Source of the DNA: Flexamia atlantica
Taxonomy: Eukaryota > Arthropoda > Insecta > Hemiptera > Cicadellidae
Reading direction: 5' to 3'
DNA length: 64,000 nt
Assembly (NCBI GenBank): GCA_035578135.1
Contig: JAQJVK010000012.1
Span: 14,196,721-14,260,720 of the forward strand
A program made the translations under genes and the position numbers. Below the pieces are notes generated by a model, which saw nothing but the letters and a program-made list of their open reading frames with translations, ran no database searches and was not told the DNA's origin. Every line of letters begins with the position of its first letter. Within the stretch, counting starts at the first letter, position 1. Of this stretch, positions 22,361-34,421 are shown one piece after another.

Positions 22361-22363
22361 ATT

Positions 22364-25300
22364 GTTGGGAGGCTAATCCTTTATTTTGACAGGATAAAAA
22401 TTTTTGGCCGCCATTTTGGATACACCATATTGGATATCAATTTATTTTTTTAAATGTAAAGATGGTGTTGTGACACATCATTATGAACTAGATTTTTACG
22501 CTGATTACAATGTTGAAATCCGTTTTAGAAAATATCCATTCGTTAAAAAGATATGCCCTAATAAAAATTTATCCCTATATATTTCTTATGGACGTTTCGT
22601 ATTTTCAATATTTTTTTGGATTATTTTTCTTCTATCTCTGTCCATCTGTGCGGCGGAGCCGAACACAGGAACACTGGGTTTCACGTACGAGGCGGGTGGG
22701 AATAATTGGAGCAAGTGCCAGAAAGTCACTTTCGGTACAAGTTATGAATGGTACTTTTCATCAAGAAGCAAATATACACACATACATAAAAAGAGACATC
22801 AGTAAAATAAAAACTGTTATATTTCTCAATATAAATTATCACTAGATATATAGCACTTGAATACATTCTTTATCAATTATATTTAAGGAATTTTAAACAA
22901 ATTTGAAGGAATCGAAACGTAATATGTGCTGACAACCCAGAAAAACCTTCATCATTTATCTGGGAAGCAATGTGGTCCGTCTGAATTGTCATCCTTTTGT
23001 TTTTTCGCAAACTGTATTTTCTATTGCTAGGTTTGCGTAAAATTAGTACTTTGAGCAATATTTAAATGTAGAAACCTGCATAGTTAATTTTGGTTTGAAA
23101 ATAAAGTTATAAAAATAATATAGAGAAAGATTATGGATATTTCTAAAGGAGCCATTCAGATACAAAAAGGGTACTTACGGTATAACTACGAGCAAGACAA
23201 GACTGTCTTTTCTTTAATCACAAGCTAAATTATACTCGGGAGCCTTGGGCGAAGCCACTTTGGTTGGCGACGACACAGTTCCACTTGGTTTAATAATTAA
23301 GTGGAACGTTTATTACAACCGACCTTTATGCTTCTGATAAACTCCAAACTAATAAAGGAAAAATATTAACGTATGATGGTAAATATATTGGTCTACTTCA
23401 ACGTATAATGCCAATCTTGCAATGTTAATTAAGGCAGTTCATTTTTGTATGTGAAAGTATTACACGTCCTAAAGCTGTTGCTAACGATATAACTACTACA
23501 AAAAGGTTGTAGTTAAAATGGTACTAAAGGTCAGTAGCTAGCTTGTATTTGAGTACAGTATAAGTGTAAATATATTTAGGTGTTGTAAAATGTCTTTTAT
23601 ATATATCCAGTATATAAAACAACACATACCGTGCTAATCAAGAAGTTATTCCGTACACTGCCCACAGCATGATTGAAACAGTATCACTTAATCAGTATAC
23701 TGATGCTTATAATTATGCTCAGTATGCTTATGCTTATCACATAAGCATGATTGCGGAGGAAAATGCGGTAGTTTCTCCCCACTAAAATAAATCATAAAAA
23801 TGTACTAAAAATCTTTGAATTACTTTTAAATTTGTCAGAACTATTCAAATGTCCATCACTACCATGAAATAACATAAATTATCCAGAACTACCATGAAAT
23901 AACATATTAAAACGTCATAAACTTAGGGAAAATAACAATCTTTCCTCAACCCCAACCTTTCATCGACAAGTCATACCGGTCATGAGCCGGTTAGTGGTGA
24001 GTGTGTACATAAAAAATTAAACAACACGATTAAGTATAATTTAGCTATTCAAACTGCTATATCTTGTCCAGTAACGTATGGTTATTTCGATCTGCTTATT
24101 AATAAATTACTTATTCTTCCCCGAGATATTATGGTTAAATATTACAATAGCTACATACTTAGAAGTAATGTTTTGCTAGATTGTCCTTAAGCAAACTAAC
24201 AAGATAAAAAAGTAATCTAGAGTCGTGCAGACTCCCAGTGTTGTTCTCTCGTGTAAAAGCGATGCTGTGTTGGCCCGAGGCGGCGGTTTCCTCGTACTGC
24301 TTAACAGGGATCGTGTCTGAAGTGTGCGTTTTTCCAACAACTGCTGTAAAAACACTGTTCCATTACGGATAAATAATATTAGCCTTTGCTGTAATGTTAG
24401 TGGTAAAATTATGTTTCCAGAAGTAGCGACGTAATTTCGTCCGTTGTTTAGCTTTTGCGTAGATAAATGTAAGTATTAAAACGATTGGAAGTACCTATTT
24501 GTGTATTAAGAGCGCAAAATACGTCATTGCTGCTCGATGATTGTAGGTGGCCGCACGAAGCGTTAGCTGAGTATGGCCAAACATTTCGAGAGTGACAATG
24601 ACTATTTGTGCTCGTAATACACACAAGTTTTTTCCCACCACCATTATTAAAACAGTTTAACTTATCAACTAACCTGTACACAAAAGTTCATTGAGGTTAT
24701 GTTTGCTTATTATATTGGAACCAACCGGAAGTTGAAATAGAAACGGGACAATGAAATTAGCTGATTTAGAACAAGACAACTAGAATTTAGAATACGGCGA
24801 GTGTCATGGAATCTGACCAATATAAACTGGTCGTTGGTGTTTGACGTCATAGATATCTCTCTTATGTGCCACCCTAACCTAATAAGTAACTCTGATTTAG
24901 CGAGCGGGAATGAAATGGAAGCGGAAATGAACAGTTTTGCGTACTGTTTACAAGTGTGACAATGTGATTATTATTTCCATGCAGTGGTAGGAACAATAAT
25001 TCGTTGTTATACCAAATACAATCGTAAAACATCTTATTTCTTAACTGTATTGACTATAAGATAGCTGTTTGCTGAAAAATTAATTGTATCATAGAAGGTC
25101 TGTACGTAAAAAGTATTGAAGCGCAATGTCAGATGGGGAAAAAGAGACCCCAAGGCTTGTTCCTGTTTCTATTTTATTTCCACTATTGGGCAAGTGACGG
25201 AAGGGAAGGGGATTAGGAAGGGAAATGTGGGAATGGTGGAATCTCCAACCGTGGCGGGGATAAGATTTACGTCCATGGTGAAAGGTAAGCCTACCCGGAG

Positions 25301-25506
25301 AAGTATGAAGGATCCAACTCTTACATATTGTGAAGGATTTTCTTACTTCTTACTCTAAAAATAAGGGACTGATGTTCAAGTTCAGAAGGTGATAAGATCC
25401 AAAAGTAATTCATAATCTTTCCATCATTTTTCACTTCCCGAAAATTTTAAGAACACTTAAGTTAAGGCTTAATACAGTAGGCCAAGACTACACATCTTTT
25501 TACTAC
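22364..25506. other. Intergenic stretch without recognised gene
   Basis: AT-rich. A 70-bp piece at about 23,447-23,515 (ACACGTCCTAAAGCTGTTGC...) is repeated inverted at 27,588-27,650, part of the foldback repeat family described there. Open stretches (for example 25,116-25,358) lack protein character. Confidence 0.45.
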
Positions 25507-25508
25507 TA

Positions 25509-26264
25509 CAGTAAACTCCCGATTATCCGCGGAATTGGGTGGCGCGACTATCGCGGATAACGAAAATCGCAGATAATCCGCAAGTGTTGAAAATGGGAGA
25601 GAATGAAAGAGAAATACAATTTCAACATTAAAAATCAATATTTAATACAGTCAGGGGCGAACCCAGATTTAATTTGGGGGGGTATCCTATAACGTCGTGG
25701 TAGGCGAGAATCGCGTCACAATAGACAAATATGGACGTAGCGGTTAACGAATATCGTCGTTGTGGTAGACAAATATCATTGTCGCGGTAGACACATATTG
25801 TTGTCACGTCGCAGTAGACGAAAATCGTCGTCGTGGAAGGATATCGTTGTCACGGTGGACGAGTATCGTCGCCGCGGTAGAAAATATATTGTCGTCGGGT
25901 TATTCGAATGTGGACGTCGTGGTAGGCAAAGTTCGTCGATGCGCTAGACGAGTATCGTCGTTGTGGTAGATGCCGCGGTAGACGAATATGGTCGTCACGG
26001 TAGACGAATATCATTGTCGCAATAGATAAATTGTTGTCACATCGCAGTTGACAAAAATCGTTGTCGCGTCGCGGTAGACGAAAATCGTATTCGCGTCGCG
26101 GTAAACGAAAATCGTCTTCGCGTTACGGTAGACGGAGATAGCCTGCGCGCGTTTTGTACTCAAAAAACTTGTCAGTTCAGTCTAATTTTTTTTATAAATA
26201 CGTATTTTCTCGCTTTTCGTAGTACGCGCGGATAATCCGCTCGCGGATAATCGGGAGTTTACTG
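25509..26264. mobile_element. Tigger/pogo-like MITE containing a tandem array
   Basis: Left end CAGTAAACTCCCGATTATCC and right end GGATAATCGGGAGTTTACTG are inverted repeats (about 24 bp), with TA on both sides (25,507-25,508 and 26,265-26,266). CAGTA...GATTATCCGCG ends with a TA target fit the Tigger/pogo branch of Tc1/mariner. The interior is filled by the array at 25,690-26,130. No transposase. Confidence 0.8.
25690..26130. repeat. Tandem array with a GTCG...GGTAGACGAA core
   Basis: About 14 diverged units of roughly 30 bases, each with a core like CGTCGCGGTAGACGAAAATC. It lies wholly inside the Tigger-like element. A chance open stretch at 25,762-25,947 is an effect of the repeat, not a gene. 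Confidence 0.8.
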
Positions 26265-26378
26265 TAGTGACTTTCAGGATTAAATGCCCCTGAAATGAAA
26301 TTCTTTATAAGCAATAGTACAATAAACAACATCCAAATGAACATATTTTAACATTTATCTAAAACTAATTATTAGCAT

Positions 26379-26600
26379 CAGTGGCGTATATAGGGAGTGA
26401 GGTGGAGAGGGGCAGTTTGCAACATTTTGTTTCTTTTATTAAGCTCTTTAAAATGAGAGGTACCTCTAAAAAGGTTTCTGGTCGAAATTTAGGGGCGACC
26501 CATTCAAAACCTCACTGTGGAGAAAGGTACAAATATGACATGGACCGCAAAAAGGAGTTTTTTTGTCGGAACTCATGTGCAAAATATCTTTAACTTACAT
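26379..26600 (+). repeat. Fragment starting with a hAT-like end
   Basis: CAGTGGCGTATATAGGGAG at 26,379 looks like a hAT-type MITE end. The far end was not located, and the limits given are approximate. Confidence 0.35.
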
Positions 26601-26751
26601 TATTTAGTTTAAAAGTTATTAAACTGGACCGGGACTTTTGGAAACACGGTAAGATTTAGGTAAACCGTTGAAAAATCGTTTCGTTCGAAAATAATGATAA
26701 CAACATATCAGTGTTATTTAGTAAGTTGGCTTGTTAACGAACATTTCTATA

Positions 26752-27600
26752 GTCTGCTACTGACCTTTTAGAGCCATTTTAAAATCGACCACATAGTAGA
26801 AATAGACGGTGCACAAGAAACCGCGACTTGAAGCCCAAATTTGCTTCTAGTCCTTATGCATGGAAAAAACAAAGTACGTAAAAAATTACAATATGGTATC
26901 AAATTAAAGGTTTGAATCTCAGAATCACTATAGTACCAAATATAAATGGCTTACAGGAATTTTACACATCGCAAACCTGATAACCCAGAAGCTTGTTCTG
27001 ACATTTTTTGAAAGAAGCTGTCGCCACGGAATACACTTGTAACGTTCCTATGATGTGTAAACTGCTTCCAAGCCATTTATAATTGGTACCATAGAAATTG
27101 TGAGATTCAAAACTTTAATTTGATACCACATTTGTATTTTTTTAGTCGACCATATTTTTGTAAATAACAGTTTAGGGTTGACTTTGTTTTTATGCAGGCG
27201 CCGCGCGCCGCACGGATAAACTCTCTCTCAGTAACTAAGTTAACGACCAAACTACGGCAGCTAATTTTTTCCAAAAAATATGATTTAAAAAGTGTCTTTA
27301 TGTCATTTTTTAAATTGAAAAAAAATTTGGAAATATGATTGATACTATTATTGTCCCAAACTAAAGGACTCTTCACATGCAAAATTTCAACCTTAAGCCT
27401 CAATGCTAAATGGTATAAACTACGAGTTATTTGAAACATGAGCACTTTCAGATTACGCGGTTTTGGGCGCCGTTTTATGTTTATATACCTAGACAATATG
27501 GCGGCCGAGGCTTCATTGCTGTAATGCAAGTAAGATAGCTATGCTTCGTCTATTTCTAATATGTGGTCGCTGCATTTTAAGTACCACCTTTTTGTAGTAG
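26752..27600. mobile_element. Foldback (long inverted repeat) element
   Basis: 26,880-26,975 pairs with 27,050-27,150 (shared GGTATCAAATTAAAG and ATAAATGGCTT), and 26,752-26,815 pairs with 27,545-27,600 (shared CCACATA and GAAATAGACG). The right half carries extra sequence with poorly matched AT-rich DNA. A fragment of the same family lies at 23,447-23,570. The open stretch 27,107-27,529 (minus) lies on the right arm and is not convincing as a gene. Confidence 0.65.
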
Positions 27601-28074
27601 TTATATCGTTAGCAACAGCTTTAGGACGTGTAATACTTTTACATACGAAAATCAATTGCCAGTGTACGGAATGTCAACGTTGAAAAACTGCAATAGTAGG
27701 GTATAATTTCATAAGAAAACGCATTTAAATGGTGATATGTAAGTTTGATAAATAAATAGTGCAAAACATTTGATTTTAATTTAATATTACCTTTTACCTC
27801 TTTAGCCCTTGATTATAAAGTAAATATTAATACATGCAGTTGGAAACCTAACACCCCTTTCATGGGGTTAAGAGTAATTCATATCACAGAAACGAAAATT
27901 AATATTTAATGTCAACCTAGGAGTTGTTTTATTAAACATTTAAATTAATTTATCACCCTCAAGCCTAACTTAAAAATTAATAGTGGCTAGCAGTTAAATT
28001 TATAGTATTCATGGTGACAATGGATTTGAATACATAACAAATAAAACAAAATAACATTATTCAATCATTTACAT

Positions 28075-28135
28075 TTGAAATACGTCATGTTTCGATCCTC
28101 AAAACTTCATCAGGTCTTTTAAGCATGCAGCTACA
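28075..28135 (-). repeat. Possible Penelope-like element fragment
   Basis: The minus strand reads CCTGATGAAGTTTTGAGGAT then CGAAACATGACG. A CCTGATGA...CGAAAC phrase is common near the ends of Penelope-like retroelements. No coding part; weak evidence. Confidence 0.25.
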
Positions 28136-28345
28136 TAATGGTTAGCCATCAGCATTATGAAAATTCTTAATGGGGATGTGACTTTGCAATCCCGCTAAAG
28201 GACTGATTACTTTTACACTCCATTATGTTGTTAGTAGGGTCATAAACTTATTTCGTAAAATCCAAGATTAAAATTTAAAATCGTTAAAGTGTTTTAGAAC
28301 TGTAACGAAACTGTAATATAATATTTTGCAGACTATGTGTAAAAG

Positions 28346-28670
28346 ATTAATATATATATATAAAGACAGTTGTGTATTGGTATATTTCGGGCTACAGCAT
28401 AAACCTGCATGTCGTAGACACGGTCTTGGTGTCAAATTAAAGCTTGGAATCTAATGATGTGTGCATGTGTGCACTAGGAGGTTTGTTTCATATATTTCTT
28501 AGGACTAAGGCATATGATTGTACGAACGGGAACCATGTCAAGGATTTTGAAAGTACTTCAGAAAGCTACTATGGTTACAATTTGAAATAGCTACTACGGT
28601 TACCATCAGAATGCAGCACTAAGAAATAAAAAAAGGAAATCTCCCCGGCAAAGCCGAGGTCATCAGCTAG
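28346..28670 (+). mobile_element. Short non-autonomous Helitron
   Basis: The 3' end is clear: CGGCAAAGCCG hairpin, then TCATCAG and CTAG|T (CTAG 28,667-28,670). The head near 28,346 (TATATATATAAAGACAGTTG) is AT-rich and degraded, without a clean TC. The interior phrase GGTGTCAAATTAAAG (28,430) is shared with the other Helitrons here. Confidence 0.65.
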
Positions 28671-28673
28671 TCA

Positions 28674-29160
28674 TCTATTTCTTAATAAGCAAGGGAGATT
28701 CTTTTCGTAGTCATAGTGGCTTGATGAATTTTAACGTTTGAGGTGTCAATTTAAATGTATTTCCATGACTTGCCAATAGGTTTCACAATCTTAAGAAGGG
28801 GGATAGCTGAAGTACAGTAAAGGGCTGAGTTGCCGAAACAACAGCGCTACCCGTCGACTGTGGGTCCAACTCGAATCACTTTCTTTATAACTTAACATAT
28901 TATGGACATGGTTTGAAATAGTTGCAAAGAAAGTAATGGAATAGTTTTAGTTAATATTTGCAAATAAAAATTTAAAGCCCAAATAAATTTTACATCGGTA
29001 ATTGTAAACAAATGCAAGTTAGTTAAAATAATATTATTTTACGAAAAATTTGGCTTTGTGTATTCAAGTGTTATACAGGTACCTCATTATGAAGCCTTGA
29101 TTGTGAAGATTGTAAACTTTAGAAATTGCGAAAAACTAAAAAAACAACGTAATTTCTTGT
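28674..29160 (+). mobile_element. Helitron head, same family as 7,800
   Basis: Starts A|TCTATTTCTTAATAAGCAAG and continues with GAATTTTAACGTTTGAGGTG and GTACAGTAAAGGGCTGA, matching the Helitrons at 7,800 and 54,409 in order. It begins three bases after the CTAG of the previous Helitron. The 3' end is not found; the end coordinate is approximate. Confidence 0.7.
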
Positions 29161-30681
29161 TATAATAAACAAAATTTCTTGTTAACATGTGTTACTTCAT
29201 CTCATAAAAATTGTTATACTTGTAATACAACTATTACAACTATTGAGAATAATAATGAAATTTGATTATTTCTCTTAAACTTGATGCTTTCTAATGCCAA
29301 TGTTGCGTTAAGTATTTTATCTAAATTCTATTGAAATATTAAATAAATAAATTTCACTCCATTGATTTGAGTTATTAAATATTCTAATGACATAGGAGCA
29401 AATCATAAAATTGACTATAGAAGAGCGTTAGGTGAAGTAAAATGAATAGCTTTGAAAATAATTTACAAAGATTATAACAATGATTTTGTATTTGGGTATC
29501 CTACAAATGATAATCTTCAAACGAAAATCATACGGCAAATAATTTTATAACAGTAACAATGTATAATATGTCATAGATTTATTTAAGTCGGTAAATTGAA
29601 AAAAAATATAGTTTTCTAATAGTAGTATTGTTGGAACCAAAACAAGTGCACTGCCGTCCTTTAATAAGATGGAGGGTTGCGCCATAGTTCCTAATCCACG
29701 AGTAACTCTGCAGGCGGATTAAGCAGGCAACATTATTAAGAAACATTGTTTAAAAATGCAAATGTTTTCATTCTTGAAGCTGAGGGAGTGAACCTGCTCG
29801 ATATGTGAGCCACCAACATTTACACGGTGAAGGTGTAAACATCATTTTAGTCTTTAGAGTGTTCCTTTATAATGACTTAATTAAACTGATTTCAATATAA
29901 GTTTTTGGTTAGTAGGTCGTAGTTGTCGTTTATTTTTAAAAAACATTAACTAATGCAAAACCTCAGTAAAAGAATATTTATTCATGTTATACATTGTCTT
30001 CAATATTTGCATTAGTGTAATTACTTTGTAAATGCTTGTTAATTATATACCGGTTTTCTTATCTATTTGTAGTATTTGAAAGTCACTGAATAAGTGTTAG
30101 TTTTTTAATTCCATTAGTTCAAAATAATATTGTTGCATTCTTATCTATGTAACAATATTTTTTAAAATTTTATTATTTATTCAGTTTTTAGCTATTTTTT
30201 GATTTATTATTCTAGTTTTTTAAATTCTATTGTAGTCCTAAGCTTAAAATAGAAGCGTTCCCTACCTAATTGTGTTATTATTATCATCGCTGTTAAGGCT
30301 GCATGTTATTTTAGTGATTAAATGAAAGTTATGTCATATGGTTAGCCTTGCATGAAGTATTTATGTTATTTAAATTAATAAACCACTGATTTTCAAAGGA
30401 ACTTATTTTTTGCTGATTGCTATACATGTGTCTTGTAACAAACTATATTGTATTAAAAAGGAAGTTACCAAGCGGTGAAATAAATAAATAAAATGTCAAA
30501 CGGTAGATTAACAACGTTTTAAAATTAATGCATTTGACGGATTATAGTACGTTTCATTAATTAATTTCTCTATCATCTGTGTGTAGTATGTGTGTTTTTA
30601 ATATAATTGTGATAAGTCTATAATGTATTTCTTTTTTACGTACTTCAAATAAATGGTTATAACACATTTAGGTTACAACAC

Positions 30682-30683
<2 letters not shown>
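29161..30683. other. AT-rich intergenic stretch
   Basis: No gene or element recognised. Confidence 0.5.

Positions 30684-30714
<31 letters not shown>
30684..30714. repeat. (TA)n microsatellite
   Basis: About 15 TA units, directly followed by GTGGAACAAAA, the complement of the TTCCAC that borders the (TA)n at 58,979. Confidence 0.9.
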
Positions 30715-30717
<3 letters not shown>

Positions 30718-30721
30718 GAAC

Positions 30722-31012
30722 AAAATATCTCAAACTGCAAACTGACGTACTAAGAGGAATGGAATGTCAACTTTGTGTTTTTAACTACTGACGTATAGCG
30801 AATTCTGCGAATAAGAATTCTGAGAAGTTGTGTAAATACTGCTGATCATAAGGTTACCGGCGATTAACGGTATGTTCCTAAAATGTCCGATATCTCGAAC
30901 TGACGTATTAGGAGGAATGGAATGTCAAGTATGTGTGCAACTGCTTAAGTAAAGCGATTCTGGGAATACGAATTATCAGAAGTTGGTATGTAGAAAATGC
31001 TGAACATGAGAA
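30722..31012. repeat. Two diverged tandem units of about 155 bp
   Basis: CTGACGTA...GAGGAATGGAATGTCAA occurs at about 30,743 and 30,900, each followed at matching spacing by GAATACGAATT/GAATAAGAATT, AGAAGTTG and TGCTGA. No coding content. Confidence 0.7.
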
Positions 31013-31217
31013 TACAAATATGCGTAAATATTTAACCGTGACATTTCTAGAAAATTCTGATTATACATGCAAAAAAGGTATTTGAAACTCCTCTAGTTTT
31101 AGCGAATTTCCCCTATAGGGAAGAAGCTATTACCGTAGGTCTCATGGTAAGACCTAAGCGTGGGACCATCATAACTTTTCGTTTTGCCCCCAGATACCAA
31201 AAACACCATTCGTTCAA

Positions 31218-31222
<5 letters not shown>

Positions 31223-31283
<61 letters not shown>
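31223..31283. repeat. Compound (TA)n(TG)n microsatellite
   Basis: About 18 TA units run into about 12 TG units, which lead straight into the dispersed repeat at 31,272. Two open stretches across it, one per strand, are artefacts of the simple repeat. Confidence 0.9.
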
Positions 31284-32046
31284 CTTTAAGCACGATAGCG
31301 CTCGCAAAAATGGTCCAAACGGAATGAAATTTGGCATAGGGGTGTAAAGTAGTAATTATTCGGATGAGTTCGAAAAACAGCCCGATCGGACCACTGGAAG
31401 GGGGGGTAAAGGGGGATAAACCCCCCCAAAAATGGGTTTTTTGGGATTTTTACATGTCAAAATAAACATAATTCAATTTTAGTTAGAACCATTGAATTCA
31501 GCTAAAAAAAACAAACAATTTAGTATTTTGAATCATTGCTCTACTATGTCCATTGGTTACCGAGATATTCTAAGTGGTAAACACAGTACGTTGTCCCAAT
31601 GTTAACCTTATGGGAAATAAGTAAAATTCTATATCTCGTTTATTTCTCAACATATCTTAATAACACTTGGTTTATGGCTTCATCTAGATAAGATCTAATG
31701 TATTTTAGTCTAAAACCCCCGAAATTTCCATTTTGTGGCAGCAAACCTGCATACTTATTCCCTATGTTATCCTTATGGGAAATAAAAAAATTCTATATCT
31801 TCCTTATTATTTTTGACATATCTTGATAAAAGTTGATATATGGATTCTTCTAGTTCAGATCTACGAAATATTGAATTAAAACCACCAAGTTTTAACGGAC
31901 CTGTAGCAGCAAACCTGCATACTTATTCTCCATATTATTCTTATGGAGCTTACAAAAACATATTAAATCTCACTACCTTGGATTGAAATATGTTCTTTTG
32001 CATTTGAAATTCGCTGAGTATGCAGGTCTGCTGTAACGGGGGTATT
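31272..32046 (+). repeat. Dispersed repeat, copy 2 (first copy at 19,047)
   Basis: Same start (GTGTGTCTTTAAGCACGATA) and same end (CTGCTGTAACGGGGGTA) as the copy at 19,047-19,683. Both starts lie on a TG run, which may be part of the element or its target. Confidence 0.8.
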
Positions 32047-34043
32047 TTCAAATACGTTCACAAACGTACTCGGAAACGTTTGAGAATTCTTTTGAAAGAT
32101 TTTTCACGACGATATTGCATGAACCTTGTCCTCTTAAACTAAAGTTCAAAGTTTTCTTGGTAGTTTTTCTAGGCATCTTGAGGTGTTGTAACACGATAGT
32201 TAAAACAAGGTATTAAAAAAATCATCCCACAGCACTCTTAGTGTATATTTTACGTACCTTGATTACATGGAAATCTAAAGCATCAAACACCTTTAGTAAA
32301 CAAATACATGTTGTTGCTTAATACATAATTTTTGATTAACCTAGAAATTATCTGTTTGTCTTTAGAATTACAGATAGGTGTAGTATTTTAACTTTCCATG
32401 AGAAACCTGTGCTCAATTGTGTTATCTCAGGTCTCAACCGCATTAAGTGGCTTGTTTATGAACAGCTAGAAGGAAGATACTTTTGATTAAATTTTCATTG
32501 TTATTCCACAACCAATATGGCAATCCATATAACCAAATATTGATAAGAATAACTATATGTGCTTTTATGTGTAAGTTTGTGAATATATAGGTAAAAAATG
32601 CACCAGGACACCCTTGGAAAAATTATAATTATTGTTGGTACAGTAATCATTCGGTCAAATGACAGCCGTAATTTCAGTAACAATTGTTGGACTAAAATAT
32701 ATCGTATAATCTAAGAGGAATTAGTGATATATATGTAATTAAAACCAAAGTTTAGAAACAGAAAATTTACAACTCGCTAAAGAACTCGCCAAAAAGGGGT
32801 GAGTTTGAAATTACAATCATCTCAAATGAAAGCCTGTGTTGCAAGGGGTGTTTTAAGACCATAAAAAGGTTTAAATAGAATTGGAGTTATGGTTGAATTG
32901 TTGGCAAATCAAAAAAGAAAACATAAATTGTTCTAGTTTGGAGGTCTACAGTTAGCATCATATCGTCAGAACAACCTGAACTATGTATAGCTTAAATGAA
33001 AGCATGTAATCCACTGAAAGTTCTCAAACGAAAATATATTTTTAATTGCTACAAATAATTCTGGAGCTGTTGAACATTAATTAACGACATCTCTAGAAAA
33101 AATTCAACTTTACGTTGGTAATTTCCTTTGCGTTCTTGAAACTCATCCGCTTCTTATAACTAATAGCTCAAAGAAAGCTGTCACTCCACCGAAGATTCTT
33201 AGACCAACAATCTTCAGGTAAAATTATAACTGGAGATATAGAGCATTCAACTGAGGTCAAATTTAAGAAAAATTCAAATTCACAACTTTGGAGGGCTTAT
33301 AACTCCCTATAAGATTTGAATGTTCTTTATGGGATCTAAATGCATATTAGTATTTTAAGATAATCGCACCCAAAAAGTAAAAAAATGTAAATAACAAAAC
33401 TCTAAATAAATGGTATACAATTTCTGTTTTCATAGCTTACATTTTTCACAACTGTTTTGTAGTTTGATTGTAAAGGCTGAGAGAATACGTCCACGATAAG
33501 AAAAGGATACAAAAATGAATGATTTAAGCCAAAATATAAAAATACAAATCATAGGATTTTTTCTGTTTATACAAAAAAACTAAAGTATTTGATTTATTCT
33601 TCCAAGCTAAATTGCCAATTTGATAATATAAAATAATATACCTACTAAATTTAGGTCAAATTTGCGCCTACTGGAGTGCAAAATTCCCAACTAGAGTGCG
33701 GTGTAATTTCACATTTTTGCTTTAGTCGATAATTGAATATGCTTAGAAGGTTAAAAAACTTTGCATTTCAATTTAATTCAATACGATAGTACAGTAGTAC
33801 GATAGTACGATACAGCTGAAAATAACATTTGAAAAATAATTTTTCAGCTATTCATTGATTAATATGTATTGATGATTCCATTATCATTGTTTTCCGTTGG
33901 CCCTCACTGCAATGATTAGGGCCTATGATGAAATAATTACACCGTAGTTAAAAAATGACCACCATTTTTAAATGGCTTAGTTAAATGATAGGCCCATATG
34001 AATTTTTAAAATCTTGGACAAACAACATACATGTCATGAAACT

Positions 34044-34421
34044 TTATATGATATCAGTAAAACATATGTCCATAGTGGGAAAAGTTGTTATATGATAACA
34101 AAAATGATAACAAGTAAATTCTTTGATGTAAAATTCATAAATCAATAGAATAGGTAAAATAGTATTAATATATATGGGAAAGAATACACAGGCATGCTTA
34201 GTGTTACATGAAAAGTCTGATACCTTGAGTAATACCGTATCATTATTATTCAAAATCAATGGTATTTTATAAAATTTCATACTATTTTGTTTACTATAAA
34301 AGGACGAAATAAAAGTTGAGCCTTTTTCACTGTTACAAAAAAAGGCTGATGTCACAGTAGACAGATCAAAGCCATTTAAGAAATCAAAGTTGAAATTTTT
34401 GAAAAAGCCTGTTCTACTCAA
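34044..34421 (-). other. Unassigned 125-codon open reading frame
   Basis: Opens with MSRTGFFKNFNFDFLNGFDL and contains GSTFISSFYSKQNSMKFYKI. It is the longest open frame in an AT-rich stretch where long frames by chance are unlikely, but it is rich in Phe, Asn, Ile and Thr as expected from AT-rich DNA. I see no known domain, signal peptide or splice-supported neighbour. It may be chance, a retroelement scrap or a lone exon. Confidence 0.2.

Noticed and set aside
31113..31347. ORFs on both strands crossing the (TA)n(TG)n tract
   Set aside because: Simple-repeat peptides (YIYIYI, VCVCVC).
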